Part shown: positions 33,977 through 42,810 of the stretch, piece after piece
Numbering within the stretch: position 1 is the stretch's first letter
Layout of the letters: every line of letters starts with the position of its first letter
Origin: Mesorhizobium plurifarium
GTDB lineage: Bacteria > Pseudomonadota > Alphaproteobacteria > Rhizobiales > Rhizobiaceae
Assembly: GCA_000824785.1 (NCBI GenBank)
Contig: CCNB01000019.1
Coordinates: 67,163 to 131,162 of the forward strand
DNA length: 64,000 nt
Direction of reading: 5' to 3'
Notes under the pieces: generated by a model
Told to the model about the DNA's origin: nothing
Seen by the model: the letters and a program-made list of their open reading frames with translations, nothing else
Database searches by the model: none
Made by a program: the position numbers and the translations under genes

Positions 33977-34927
33977 ATGAAGTCCGGGGTTCTCAAGCTC
34001 GTGGCGAAGCGGCTGGCGATTGCGGTCGTCACCCTTCTGATCGTCCTGTTCGCCGTGTTCTTCGCCACCAGCATGCTGCCCGGCGACACGGCGTCGATCC
34101 TGCTTGGCCAGGCGGCGACGCCCGAGGCGGTCGCCGGCCTGCGCGAGGCCATGCATCTCAACGATCCGGCGATCCTGCGCTTCCTGCGCTGGCTTCTCGG
34201 TCTGCTCCACGGCGACCTCGGCGCCTCCTATGCCAATCAGATGCCGGTCGCGGCGCTCATCGGCGGGCGCTTCGTCAACACCATGAAGCTCGCCGGCATC
34301 ACCACGCTGATCTCGGTGCCGCTGGCGCTGACGCTCGGCATCACCGCCGCGATGCTGCGCGGCTCGCTCTACGACCGCGCCGTCACCGTGCTTTCGATCG
34401 GCGTCATCTCCGTGCCGGAGTTCATGGTCGCGACGTTGGCGGTCCTGCTCTTCGCCGTCTACCTCAGATGGCTGCCGGCGCTGTCCTCCGTCAACGAGGC
34501 GCGTTCGCTGGCGGACCTCGTGCGCATCTATGCGATGCCCGTGATCACGCTCACCTTCGTCATCTCGGCCCAGATGATCCGCATGACCCGTGCGGCGGTG
34601 ATCGAGACGCTCTCCACGCCTTACGTCGAGATGGCGCTTCTCAAGGGCGCCTCGCGCAGCCGCATGGTGCTCAGGCATGCGCTTCCCAACGCTCTCGGAC
34701 CGATCGTCAACGCGGTGGCGCTCTCGCTGTCCTATCTGGTCGGCGGCGTCATCATCGTGGAGACGATCTTCAATTATCCCGGCATCGCCAAGCTGATGGT
34801 CGATGCGGTCGCGACCCGCGACCTGCCGCTGATCCAGAGCTGCGCGATGATCTTCTGCCTCGGCTATCTCCTGCTCATCACGGCCGCCGACATCATCGCC
34901 ATCATGTCCAACCCGAGGCTCAGATGA
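33977..34927 (+). CDS. ABC transporter permease, DppB type
   Basis: A 316-residue membrane protein with about six hydrophobic segments, beginning with a long helix at about 12-32. The permease signature is V-E-M-A-L-L-K-G-A-S-R-S-R-M-V-L-R-H-A-L-P-N-A (EAA loop for the ATPase). It is the first of two inner-membrane subunits of the importer. The ATG at 33977 follows AGGGAG. Its stop overlaps the start of the next gene (ATGA). Confidence 0.86.
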   Translation: MKSGVLKLVAKRLAIAVVTLLIVLFAVFFATSMLPGDTASILLGQAATPEAVAGLREAMHLNDPAILRFLRWLLGLLHGDLGASYANQMPVAALIGGRFVNTMKLAGITTLISVPLALTLGITAAMLRGSLYDRAVTVLSIGVISVPEFMVATLAVLLFAVYLRWLPALSSVNEARSLADLVRIYAMPVITLTFVISAQMIRMTRAAVIETLSTPYVEMALLKGASRSRMVLRHALPNALGPIVNAVALSLSYLVGGVIIVETIFNYPGIAKLMVDAVATRDLPLIQSCAMIFCLGYLLLITAADIIAIMSNPRLR

Positions 34928-35775
34928 CGATGGCGCGCGCGGCATCTTCCCGACGGTCCTTCCTGGGCCACAGCTACAATCTCGTGGGCGTCGTCGCCTC
35001 GTTGGTCATCCTGGCGTGGACGCTCGTGGCGATCTTCGCGCCCTACATCATTCCCCATCCGATCGGCGACATCGTCGACGACGACTATTTCGGGCCGATG
35101 CGCCAGGGACTCTGGCTCGGTTCCGACTATCTGGGCCGCGACATGCTCTCCAGGGTCCTGATGGGCGCTCGCTACACCGTCGGCATATCGCTCGCCGCCG
35201 TCTCCATCGCCTGCTTCTCGGGCGTCGTGCTGGGGATGATCGCGGCCGTCACCGGCGGCTGGCTCGACAGCTGCCTCAGCCGCTTCCTCGACGCCATGAA
35301 TTCCATCCCCAGCAAGCTGTTCGGCCTTGTCGTTGTCGCCGCGGTCGGCTCGTCGATCCCCGTGCTGATCCTGACGCTCGCCGTCATCTACGTCCCTGGC
35401 GCCTACCGCTTCGCGCGGGCGCTCGCGGTGAACATCAACACCATGGACTTCATGACCGTCGCCCGCGTGCGCGGCGAAAGCACCGTCTATCTCATCGGCT
35501 CCGAGATCCTGCCCAACATCATCCGCCCGGTGCTGGCCGATTTCGGCCTGCGCTTCGTCTTCATCGTGCTCCTGCTCTCCGGCCTGTCCTTCCTCGGGCT
35601 CGGCCTGCAGCCGCCGCTAGCCGACTGGGGCGCGCTGGTGCGCGAGAACATCGGCGGCCTGCCCTTCGCGGCGCCCGCCGTCATTGTGCCCTCGCTGGCG
35701 ATCGCCAGCCTCACCATCAGCGTCAACCTCTTAATCGATAATCTGCCGCAGAAGATCAGGGACCGGGACGCATGA
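34924..35775 (+). CDS. ABC transporter permease, DppC type
   Basis: A 283-residue membrane protein with an N-terminal helix (about 20-42), the short G-S-D-Y-L-G-R-D-M-L-S-R motif typical of DppC proteins, and the EAA-loop T-V-A-R-V-R-G-E-S-T-V-Y. L-S-F-L-G-L-G-L-Q-P-P and W-G-A-L-V near the C-terminus are also characteristic. Start and stop overlap both neighbours by four bases (ATGA), indicating tight translational coupling. Confidence 0.86.
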   Translation: MTMARAASSRRSFLGHSYNLVGVVASLVILAWTLVAIFAPYIIPHPIGDIVDDDYFGPMRQGLWLGSDYLGRDMLSRVLMGARYTVGISLAAVSIACFSGVVLGMIAAVTGGWLDSCLSRFLDAMNSIPSKLFGLVVVAAVGSSIPVLILTLAVIYVPGAYRFARALAVNINTMDFMTVARVRGESTVYLIGSEILPNIIRPVLADFGLRFVFIVLLLSGLSFLGLGLQPPLADWGALVRENIGGLPFAAPAVIVPSLAIASLTISVNLLIDNLPQKIRDRDA

Positions 35776-37427
35776 CCAATCTCGTCGAGGTCAGGAAGCT
35801 GACGATCGAGGCGACGACCGATTCGGGACGTCTGGTCGAGATCATCAAGGGAGTCAGCCTCGACATCGCCGAGGGCGAGATCATCGCCCTGATCGGCGAG
35901 AGCGGCTCGGGCAAGACAACGGTGGCGCTCTCGCTCATGGGCCACGCGCGACCCGGCTGCCGGATCACCGGCGGCGAGCTCAACGTGAACGGCAAGAACA
36001 TGGCTGCGCTTTCCGAGAAGGAACGCGCCAGGTTGCGCGGCACAGACATCGCCTATGTTCCGCAAAGCGCGGCCGCCGCCTTCAATCCCTCGTCTACGAT
36101 CATGGAGCAGGTGATCGAGGTCACGCGCATCCACCGGCTGATGCCGCCCGAGCAGGCGCGAAAGCGCGCGGTCGAGCTGTTCCGCGCCTTGTCGCTGCCG
36201 GACCCGGAAGGGATCGGTGCGCGCTATCCGCACCAGGTTTCGGGCGGGCAATTGCAGCGCCTGGCGGCGGCCATGGCGCTCATCGGCGATCCCAAGCTGG
36301 TCATCTTCGACGAACCGACGACGGCGCTCGACGTAACGACGCAGATCGACGTGCTCAAGGCGTTCAAGTCGGTGATGAAGGCGGGCGGGATAGCCGGTGT
36401 CTATGTGTCACACGACCTCGCGGTCGTCGCCCAGATCGCCGACCGCATCGTGGTGCTGAAGGGCGGCGAAGTGCAGGAGACCGGCACGACGGCTGAGCTC
36501 CTTTCAGCCGCCAAGCATCCTTACACGCGCGAGCTGCTCGCCGCCTTCGAACCGAAGCCGCGCCAGGCGCGGGCGGACGCAGAGGCTGCAACGAAAGAGC
36601 TGCTGCGCATCGACAATGTGACGGCCGGCTACGGCCCGGCGCGGGATAACGGATTGCCCCTTATCCGGGCGGTCGATTCGGTAAGCCTGGTCGTGGAGAA
36701 GAGGCGCAATCTCGGGGTCATCGGGGAGTCCGGCTGCGGAAAATCGACGCTGGCGCGGGTCATCGCCGGGATTCATCCGGCTGCAGCCGGCGACATCGTC
36801 TTCGACGGCAAGCAACTGGAGCGCGCCGCCAGGAAACGCAGCCAGGACCAGCTGCGCGAGATGCAGATCGTGTTCCAGTATGCCGATACCGCGCTCAATC
36901 CGGCCAAGCCGGTCGAGGACATCATCTCCCGCCCGCTGGCCTTCTATCACCGGCTCGACAGGCAGCAGCGCTCGAAGCGCGTCGACGAGCTGCTCGACAT
37001 GGTGCGCCTGCCGAGGGCGCTGCGCTACCGTCATCCGGCGGAGCTGTCAGGCGGGCAAAAGCAGCGCGTGAACTTCGCGCGCGCGCTCGCGGCATCGCCC
37101 AAGCTCATCATCTGCGACGAAATCACCTCGGCGCTCGACACGGTGGTGGCATCCGCCGTGATCGAGCTGCTCAAGGAACTGCAGCGCGAGCTCGGACTGT
37201 CCTACATCTTCATCAGCCACGACCTCTCGGTCGTCGAGGCAATCTGCGACGAGATCATGGTCATGTACAAAGGCCAACGGGTGGAGCAGATTACGCCCGA
37301 CAAGGTCAAGACGCCCAGCCACCCCTACTCCAAGCTCCTGTTCTCCTCCGTGCCGAAGCTCGATCCGACCTGGCTCGACGGCCTCGTCCGCGACCCCGAG
37401 CTCGTCAGCCAGTACGGCCACCGGTGA
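35772..37427 (+). CDS. Fused DppD-DppF-type ABC transporter ATPase
   Basis: A 551-residue protein with two complete ATPase domains in tandem. Domain 1 (about 5-260) has Walker A G-E-S-G-S-G-K-T-T, signature V-S-G-G-Q-L-Q-R and Walker B L-V-I-F-D-E-P-T-T. Domain 2 (about 275-540) has G-E-S-G-C-G-K-S-T, L-S-G-G-Q-K-Q-R and L-I-I-C-D-E-I-T-S, where the residue after the catalytic Glu is Ile instead of the usual Pro. Both H-loops (S-H-D-L) are present. The fusion replaces the separate DppD and DppF subunits and completes the importer of the 32-37 kb operon. H-P-Y-T-R and H-P-Y-S-K are the oligopeptide-type C-terminal motifs of the two halves. Confidence 0.88.
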   Translation: MTNLVEVRKLTIEATTDSGRLVEIIKGVSLDIAEGEIIALIGESGSGKTTVALSLMGHARPGCRITGGELNVNGKNMAALSEKERARLRGTDIAYVPQSAAAAFNPSSTIMEQVIEVTRIHRLMPPEQARKRAVELFRALSLPDPEGIGARYPHQVSGGQLQRLAAAMALIGDPKLVIFDEPTTALDVTTQIDVLKAFKSVMKAGGIAGVYVSHDLAVVAQIADRIVVLKGGEVQETGTTAELLSAAKHPYTRELLAAFEPKPRQARADAEAATKELLRIDNVTAGYGPARDNGLPLIRAVDSVSLVVEKRRNLGVIGESGCGKSTLARVIAGIHPAAAGDIVFDGKQLERAARKRSQDQLREMQIVFQYADTALNPAKPVEDIISRPLAFYHRLDRQQRSKRVDELLDMVRLPRALRYRHPAELSGGQKQRVNFARALAASPKLIICDEITSALDTVVASAVIELLKELQRELGLSYIFISHDLSVVEAICDEIMVMYKGQRVEQITPDKVKTPSHPYSKLLFSSVPKLDPTWLDGLVRDPELVSQYGHR

Positions 37428-37476
37428 CTGTATCGGAAGCAACAAGCCGGTCCCGACCGCAGGGGGTTTCGCCCGC

Positions 37477-39552
37477 CTATAATTGCGAGCAGAGCCGGTA
37501 CGCCTCGTAGATCGAGGAGTAGATGTCCCTGCTGGCAACGGCGTCTCCAATGCGGTGCAACACGAACGATCCAGCAAGCTGCGGCCTGTCGTCCCCTTGG
37601 GTCCTCGCTCCCGTCATGAGCGCGATGTCGGTGACGCCGTTGTTGGCGGAGCGGGCTCGCAAGTCCTGATAGACGTCTTCCATGGGTACGGTGCCCCGCT
37701 CGACGATGAGTTGGGCCGCGGTCATTTCCGTTTCTGCACCGGTGAGCTCATGCCGGAACCTGGCGGTAATCCCGTTGCCCTGGCGCGCTGCCTTGACCAG
37801 GCGTAGGTCGCCGATAACCCGGATGCCGAGCTGCGAGGCGCGTTTGCGGAAACTCACCCTGTCCGGATAAGGCGTTTCGACCGCCAACGTGTCGTCCGCG
37901 GTGGCCAGCGTGACCACGCGGCCCATGCGGGCCAGATGCAGGGCGCAGGAAACGGCGGCCTGGCGTCCAGTCTCATCGTAGATGAGCACATAGTCTTTCG
38001 CCGGCACGCCCCCCGTCAACACGTCCCAGACGCTGTCGCAGTGCTCGGCACCATCCAGCCACTCCATGTCGGGAACGCCTCCGGTTGCGACGATCACCGT
38101 GTCGGGTCTCGCGGCAAGAACGGCCTTCGCATCGGCGCAGGTATTGAGCCGCACATCCACCCCAAGGCGCGCGAGCTCGTCGGTGCGCCAGTCGACTATG
38201 CCGATCAGATCCTTGCGATCGGACGCCGAGGCCGCGACGAGCACCTGACCGCCAAGCCGCGCCCCGGCTTCCAGAAGGGTCACGCTGTGCCCGCGCTCGG
38301 CGGCGACCCGGGCTGCCTCCATCCCGCCAGGACCACCGCCGACCACGACCACCCTTCTCGGCGTTTCGGCCCGGTCGATGATGTGGCTGACGATCGTTTC
38401 GTGGCCGCTGGCGGGGTTGTGGATGCAATGGACCTTCTTGTACAGGCAGTAGGACGCGCCGACGCACGGGCGGATGCGATCTTCTTCTCCCTGCATCACC
38501 TTGTTGATAATATGGGGGTCGGCGATATGCGCCCGGGTCATGCCGACCAGGTCGACAAGGTTCTCGCGGATCGCATGGCGCGCCGTGGCTACGTCCCGAA
38601 TGGCTGCAGCGTGGATGACGGGCAGCCTGGTTTCCCGCTTGAACTGCCCCACCAGCGGCATGAACGGCGCGCTCTGGCTGAACATGCCGGGCATGTTCTG
38701 CTCGGCCAAGGACAGCTCGGTGTCCATGCGGCCAAAGATGCAGTTGAAGAAGTCGATATGGCCTTCCCGCTCGAACAGGCGGGCGAAGGCAAGGCATTCC
38801 TCGAAATCCGACCCGCCGTCGACCGCCTCGTCGATCACGAACCGGATGCCGACGGCGAAGTCGTCGCCCACCGCGCGACGGATCGCCTCATGGACCATCA
38901 GGCCGAAGCGCGCGCGGTTTTCCAGCGAGCCGCCTAAGGTATCCGTGCGTCTGTTGGTTCTGCGCGACAGGAATTGACCGATCAGATGCCCGCCGGTGAC
39001 CGTCTCGACGCCGTCAAGGTCGCCGTCGCGGCAGCGCCTGGCGGCGCTGGCGTAGTCCTTAATAATCCTGCTGACGTCGTCGGCATCCATCTCCTTCGGG
39101 AAATTCCGGTTTCTGATCTCGCGAACGCGCGACGGCGCGACCGGCGGGAGCCAGTTGCCGGCATAGGCAGTAGCGCGCCGGCCGAGATGCGACACCTGGC
39201 ACATGACGGCGGCACCGTGGCGGTGGATCCGCTGCGACAGCGCCTGGAGATGGGGAACTATGCGATCGCTCGAAAGGTCCAGCTGACCGCCGCCCCAGCC
39301 CGAGTCGGGCGAAGTCATCGCCGAGCCACCCACCATGGTCATCGCCAGGCCGCCGCGCGCCTTCTCCTCATGGTAGCGCTGGTAGCGCTCAAGCGGCAGG
39401 CCGCCATCGTCCAGCATCGAAGCATGACTGGTGCTGACGACGCGGTTGCGCAGCGTCAGACCCTTGAGCCGAAACGGCTGAAGCAGCGGATCGCTGGATG
39501 TCTTGCCTGCCGGAGCTGCGGCTGCGTTCACGTCCTGCTCCACCCCATTCAT
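37477..39552 (-). CDS. N-methylproline demethylase-like flavin oxidoreductase
   Basis: A 691-residue protein of the trimethylamine dehydrogenase/2,4-dienoyl-CoA reductase architecture. An OYE-type FMN TIM barrel occupies about 20-370 (L-R-N-R-V-V-S-T-S-H, R-R-T-N-R-R-T-D-x-L-G-G-S-L-E-N-R-A-R-F). An Fe-S region follows (P-C-V-G-A-S-Y-C-L, then C-I-H-N-P), and then FAD and NAD(P) domains (V-V-V-G-G-G-P-G-G-M-E-A-A-R). The usual C-x2-C-x2-C reads C-V-G-A-S-Y-C, so the middle Cys is Ala; I recall the same in StcD-type proteins of stachydrine (proline betaine) breakdown. The likely reaction is oxidative N-demethylation of an N-methylated amino acid such as N-methylproline. It is divergent from a LysR gene 72 bases away. 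The start has no clear ribosome site. Confidence 0.78.
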   Translation of the reverse strand: MNGVEQDVNAAAAPAGKTSSDPLLQPFRLKGLTLRNRVVSTSHASMLDDGGLPLERYQRYHEEKARGGLAMTMVGGSAMTSPDSGWGGGQLDLSSDRIVPHLQALSQRIHRHGAAVMCQVSHLGRRATAYAGNWLPPVAPSRVREIRNRNFPKEMDADDVSRIIKDYASAARRCRDGDLDGVETVTGGHLIGQFLSRRTNRRTDTLGGSLENRARFGLMVHEAIRRAVGDDFAVGIRFVIDEAVDGGSDFEECLAFARLFEREGHIDFFNCIFGRMDTELSLAEQNMPGMFSQSAPFMPLVGQFKRETRLPVIHAAAIRDVATARHAIRENLVDLVGMTRAHIADPHIINKVMQGEEDRIRPCVGASYCLYKKVHCIHNPASGHETIVSHIIDRAETPRRVVVVGGGPGGMEAARVAAERGHSVTLLEAGARLGGQVLVAASASDRKDLIGIVDWRTDELARLGVDVRLNTCADAKAVLAARPDTVIVATGGVPDMEWLDGAEHCDSVWDVLTGGVPAKDYVLIYDETGRQAAVSCALHLARMGRVVTLATADDTLAVETPYPDRVSFRKRASQLGIRVIGDLRLVKAARQGNGITARFRHELTGAETEMTAAQLIVERGTVPMEDVYQDLRARSANNGVTDIALMTGARTQGDDRPQLAGSFVLHRIGDAVASRDIYSSIYEAYRLCSQL

Positions 39553-39611
39553 GAGGGTTATAGTTTGCCATTTGCGGGACTGTGGAAAGCTTGAAAATTG
39601 TTGGGACCACT

Positions 39612-39626
39612 ATACGCTGGACGTAT
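39612..39626. promoter_or_regulatory. Small dyad at the LysR start
   Basis: ATACG-N5-CGTAT (39612-39626) overlaps the start codon of the LysR gene in the 72-base divergent region with the demethylase-like gene. It may be an autoregulatory site, but it lacks the usual T-N11-A layout. Confidence 0.25.
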
Positions 39627-40578
39627 GGCTGGTTTCGCGAAACTCGTTCCCTCCGCGCGCGGGCTGCTTGTCTTCGAGGCGGCCGTCCGGTCGGGCAGTT
39701 TCACGGCCGCTGCCCGGGAATTCAACGTCACGCAACCGTCCGTCAGCCGCAGCATCACCCAGCTCGAGGCCGACCTTGGCGTCGCTCTTTTCGCGCGGGG
39801 TCCGACGGGACTGACCCCTACCGCAGACGGCCGCGTGCTCTATTCGGCGGTGCGCGAGGGATTTGACGGCATCGAGGAAGCGATCCGCGGAATCAAGCAG
39901 AGCGGCGCTGCAAAGCCGGTCGTTACCCTCTCACTTTCGAGTTCTCTCGTGACGCATTGGTTCGTGCCGAGGCTCGGGGCATTCAACGCAAGATTTCCAG
40001 ATGTGGACCTGCGATTCGAACTGATCGCCGGTGTTCTGCGAGGCCCCGCCGAGAATGTCGACCTTGCCACGAGAATCCTGGCCGATGACGACATGCACTA
40101 TCATCGCTGGGCATTTTCACCGGAAATCATCGTTCCGGTGTGCAGCCCCTCCTACCTGTCGCGCCACGGCTGGCTGAATCATGACTCGGACGGCGAAGGT
40201 CATGCCCTCATTCACCTCACCGACGCCAAGCTGCAGTGGCTGGATGCCTGGGGCAACGCAGGCGACCGCAGGACCAGCAGGGCAAAGTGGCTCGAATTCC
40301 CGGATTACGCCGTCGTGCTTCAGGCCGCGATGAACGGGGAAGGCGTGGCGCTCGGCTGGCTCAGCAACGTTTCAGGAGCGTTGCTTCAGGGAAGCCTTGT
40401 CCCGGCCTCGGACAGGCAGATCAACACCGGCCGGATCCATCAGCTGATTGCGCCGCGCGCGAGGCCGGTACGGCCGGTCGTCTCCGATATCTGCGCCTGG
40501 ATGATCGCCGAGATGCAAGCCGAACTGAAAGCGTTGCACGCAATATTGCGACCGGGCGTCTTGCAAGCGACGGCCTGA
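39625..40578 (+). CDS. LysR-family transcriptional regulator (GcvA-like)
   Basis: A 317-residue regulator. The N-terminal helix-turn-helix (about 10-70) contains F-E-A-A-V-R-S-G-S-F-T-A-A-A-R-E-F-N-V-T-Q-P-S-V-S-R and L-F-A-R-G-P. The C-terminal effector domain (about 95-300) is GcvA-like. As the divergent neighbour of the demethylase-like gene it is the natural candidate for its control. I chose the ATG at 39625, which starts M-A-G-F-A-K; a TTG at 39598 would add nine residues outside the family. Confidence 0.84.
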   Translation: MAGFAKLVPSARGLLVFEAAVRSGSFTAAAREFNVTQPSVSRSITQLEADLGVALFARGPTGLTPTADGRVLYSAVREGFDGIEEAIRGIKQSGAAKPVVTLSLSSSLVTHWFVPRLGAFNARFPDVDLRFELIAGVLRGPAENVDLATRILADDDMHYHRWAFSPEIIVPVCSPSYLSRHGWLNHDSDGEGHALIHLTDAKLQWLDAWGNAGDRRTSRAKWLEFPDYAVVLQAAMNGEGVALGWLSNVSGALLQGSLVPASDRQINTGRIHQLIAPRARPVRPVVSDICAWMIAEMQAELKALHAILRPGVLQATA

Positions 40579-40657
40579 CCATCTCGTTGAAAAGCGGCCT
40601 GCCAAGCGCCTAGCGCGTGGGATCGATGAAGGGGCCAGGCTTGAGGAAAACGGCGCC

Positions 40658-41134
40658 TCACATCGGAAATAGACTGGGCAGCGGCATGTGCGCCTTGACG
40701 ATGGGAGACTTCAGCACCACGAAGCTGAAATACTTGTCGATGCCGATATCCATGTCGGTCAGCCGCTCCATGATCGTCTGGTACTCGCCGATGCCGGCGG
40801 TCACGAACTTTATCAGGTAATCGTACCCGCCCGACACGAGGTGGCACTCGATGACCTGGTCGATCTTCTCGACTACGGCGAGGAAGCGGGCGAAGTCCAC
40901 CTGGCGGTGGTTCTTCAAAGTGATCTCGGTGAATACGGTCAGCGTCTGGCCGAGCTTGCCGATATTGATCTGCGCGGAATAGCCTTCGATGTAGCCTTCC
41001 GACTGGAGCTTCTTCACCCGCATCAGGCAAGGGCTCGGCGACAGATGCACCAACTCGGCCAACTCTACATTGGTGATGCGGCCGTTCTTCTGCAATTCGT
41101 GCAGAATCTTGATGTCGATCCGATCCAGTTTCAC
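40658..41134 (-). CDS. Lrp/AsnC-family transcriptional regulator
   Basis: A 158-residue regulator. The N-terminal helix-turn-helix (L-D-R-I-D-I-K-I-L-H-E-L-Q-K-N-G-R-I-T-N-V-E-L-A, then L-S-P-S-P-C-L-M-R-V-K-K-L) is followed by the RAM effector domain (about 70-150, V-I-E-C-H-L-V-S-G-G-Y-D-Y-L). Such proteins sense amino acids and usually control a divergent amino acid catabolic gene; here that is the FAD oxidoreductase at 41357. The GTG at 41134 has GGAG 6 bases upstream and gives the family length; an ATG at 41164 is less likely. Confidence 0.85.
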   Translation of the reverse strand: MKLDRIDIKILHELQKNGRITNVELAELVHLSPSPCLMRVKKLQSEGYIEGYSAQINIGKLGQTLTVFTEITLKNHRQVDFARFLAVVEKIDQVIECHLVSGGYDYLIKFVTAGIGEYQTIMERLTDMDIGIDKYFSFVVLKSPIVKAHMPLPSLFPM

Positions 41135-41356
41135 GGCCGTCTCCGTAGAAAGGCTCCGCAGCACAAAATGCTGCCGCGCTCGTTGCTATTGACCCTACCA
41201 CAGCCCGCCGGCCTGTCCATCGGGGCGGATACCGCTTTGAAACGCAGAGGCTCCCGATTTCGACCGAGCCGCCGGAATAAAATTCTGCCTCAGCCTCAAC
41301 TGCAGCAGCGGCTGCCTGCGCAAGGCGCTAAACTGACGCTTCGAGGTGGAGAGACC

Positions 41357-42682
41357 ATGCGCGCGCCGCTGCAGCAAATCGAGACGTCCGGCGAACTGCC
41401 GCAATCCGCCGATGCGGTGGTGATCGGCGGCGGCATCGTCGGCGTCTTCGCGGCCTATTATCTGGCAAGACGCGGCATGCAGGTCGCGCTTGTCGAGAAG
41501 GGACGCATCGGCGCCGAGCAATCCAGCAGGAACTGGGGTTGGTGCCGCCAGCAAAACCGCGACGCCCGCGAGCTGCCGATGGCGACCCGAAGCCTCGATC
41601 TGTGGGAGCGCTTTGCCGCGGAAACCGGCGAGGACACGGGCTTCCGCCGCTGCGGGCTGCTCTATCTCAGCAATGACGAGGCGGAATTGGCCGGCTGGGC
41701 GCGCTGGCGCGACTTCGCCAGAACGGCGGGCGTCACTACGCACATGCTCGACGGCGCCGAGGCCGGCGAACGGGGGCGCGCTACCGGCCGCCCCTGGAAG
41801 GGCGGCGTCTTCTCGCCGACCGACGGCACGGCCGATCCGTCGCGGGCGGCGCCCGCGGTCGCCCGCGCCATCCTCAAGCTCGGCGGCAGCGTGCACCAGA
41901 ATTGCGCTGCGCGCGGCATCGAGACCGAGGGCGGCCGTCTGAGCGGCTTGGTCACGGAAAGCGGGACGATCCGGACGAAGGCGGCGGTGCTGGCGGGCGG
42001 CGCCTGGGCCTCCTCCTTTTGCCGTCAGTTCGGCTTCCGCTTTCCGCAGGCCTCGATCCGCTCCTCCATCCTGTCCGTCTCGCCCGGCGCGGACGGCCTG
42101 CCGGATGCGCTGCACACGGCACGGATCTCGGCCACGCGTCGCGGCGACGGCGGCTACACGCTCGCGATCAGCGGCCGAGGACGCGTGGACGTGACGCCGC
42201 AGCAGCTGCGCTTCTCTCCGCAGTTCCTGCCGATGTTCTTGAAGCGGTGGCGCAGCCTCGCGCCCGGCGGGCTGCAGGGCGTGCGCTCCGGCCACGAAAC
42301 GCTGCAACGCTGGCGGCTCGACCGGCAGACGCCGATGGAGCGGATGCGCATCCTCGATCCGGTCCCGGATCGGGCGACCATCCGCCTGACCCATGCCCGC
42401 GCGCTCGAGCTGCTGCCGGCGCTGCGCCGGACCAGGATCAGCGCGGCCTGGGCGGGCTACATCGACAGCACGCCGGACGGCGTGCCCGCCATCGGCGAGA
42501 TACCGAACATCCCAGGTTTCTTCCTGGCTGCCGGCTTCTCGGGACACGGCTTCGGCATTGGACCCGGCGCCGGACACCTCGTCGCCGATCTGGTCACCGG
42601 ATCGGAACCGATCGTCGAGCCGGAATCCTACGATCCAAGGCGCTTCGACGCCTCGGCCTGGGGCAAGGTCGCCGACTTCTAG
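41357..42682 (+). CDS. DAO-superfamily FAD oxidoreductase (possible dehydrogenase beta subunit)
   Basis: A 441-residue flavoprotein. A-V-V-I-G-G-G-I-V-G-V-F-A-A-Y-Y-L lies at about 21-37 (FAD-binding), followed by E-K-G-R-I-G-A-E-Q-S-S-R-N-W-G-W-C-R-Q-Q, and A-G-F-S-G-H-G-F-G-I-G-P-G-A-G near the C-terminus. This matches the catalytic DAO-like subunit of three-part opine, D-hydroxyproline or HCN-type amino acid dehydrogenases. The other two subunits are encoded convergently at 42811-44471, so it is a candidate partner, as is the second DAO protein at 49653. The ATG at 41357 follows GGTGGAGAGACC. Its stop codon lies inside a RIME-like repeat. Confidence 0.8.
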   Translation: MRAPLQQIETSGELPQSADAVVIGGGIVGVFAAYYLARRGMQVALVEKGRIGAEQSSRNWGWCRQQNRDARELPMATRSLDLWERFAAETGEDTGFRRCGLLYLSNDEAELAGWARWRDFARTAGVTTHMLDGAEAGERGRATGRPWKGGVFSPTDGTADPSRAAPAVARAILKLGGSVHQNCAARGIETEGGRLSGLVTESGTIRTKAAVLAGGAWASSFCRQFGFRFPQASIRSSILSVSPGADGLPDALHTARISATRRGDGGYTLAISGRGRVDVTPQQLRFSPQFLPMFLKRWRSLAPGGLQGVRSGHETLQRWRLDRQTPMERMRILDPVPDRATIRLTHARALELLPALRRTRISAAWAGYIDSTPDGVPAIGEIPNIPGFFLAAGFSGHGFGIGPGAGHLVADLVTGSEPIVEPESYDPRRFDASAWGKVADF

Positions 42683-42784
42683 AGCAGTTCCAGGAAAAGT
42701 GTGTGACGGTTTTCCGTCCGGAATTGCGTAAAAACAAAGAGATAGAGCGGTTCGCTGTTTCCTCGAAACGGTGAAACGCTCTAG
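42679..42784. repeat. RIME-like rhizobial intergenic repeat
   Basis: A 106-base element bounded by CTAGAGC (42679-42685) and its complement GCTCTAG (42778-42784), with inner palindromic parts (ACGGTTTTCCGTCCGG; CGGTTCGCTGTTTC paired with GAAACGG). I recognise the wording, including GGAATTGCGTAAAAAC and AAAGAGATAGAGCGG, as a dispersed repeat found many times in Mesorhizobium and related genomes. It overlaps the stop codon of the upstream gene and lies between convergent genes, where it may act as a transcript end or mRNA stabiliser. Confidence 0.75.
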
Positions 42785-42810
42785 CACCAAGCGTAGCTTT
42801 CGCGGTCGCA

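Noticed and set aside
32732..34945. 737-codon minus-strand open frame
   Set aside because: It is antisense to the substrate-binding and permease genes; low-complexity Arg/Asp/His sequence with no domain.
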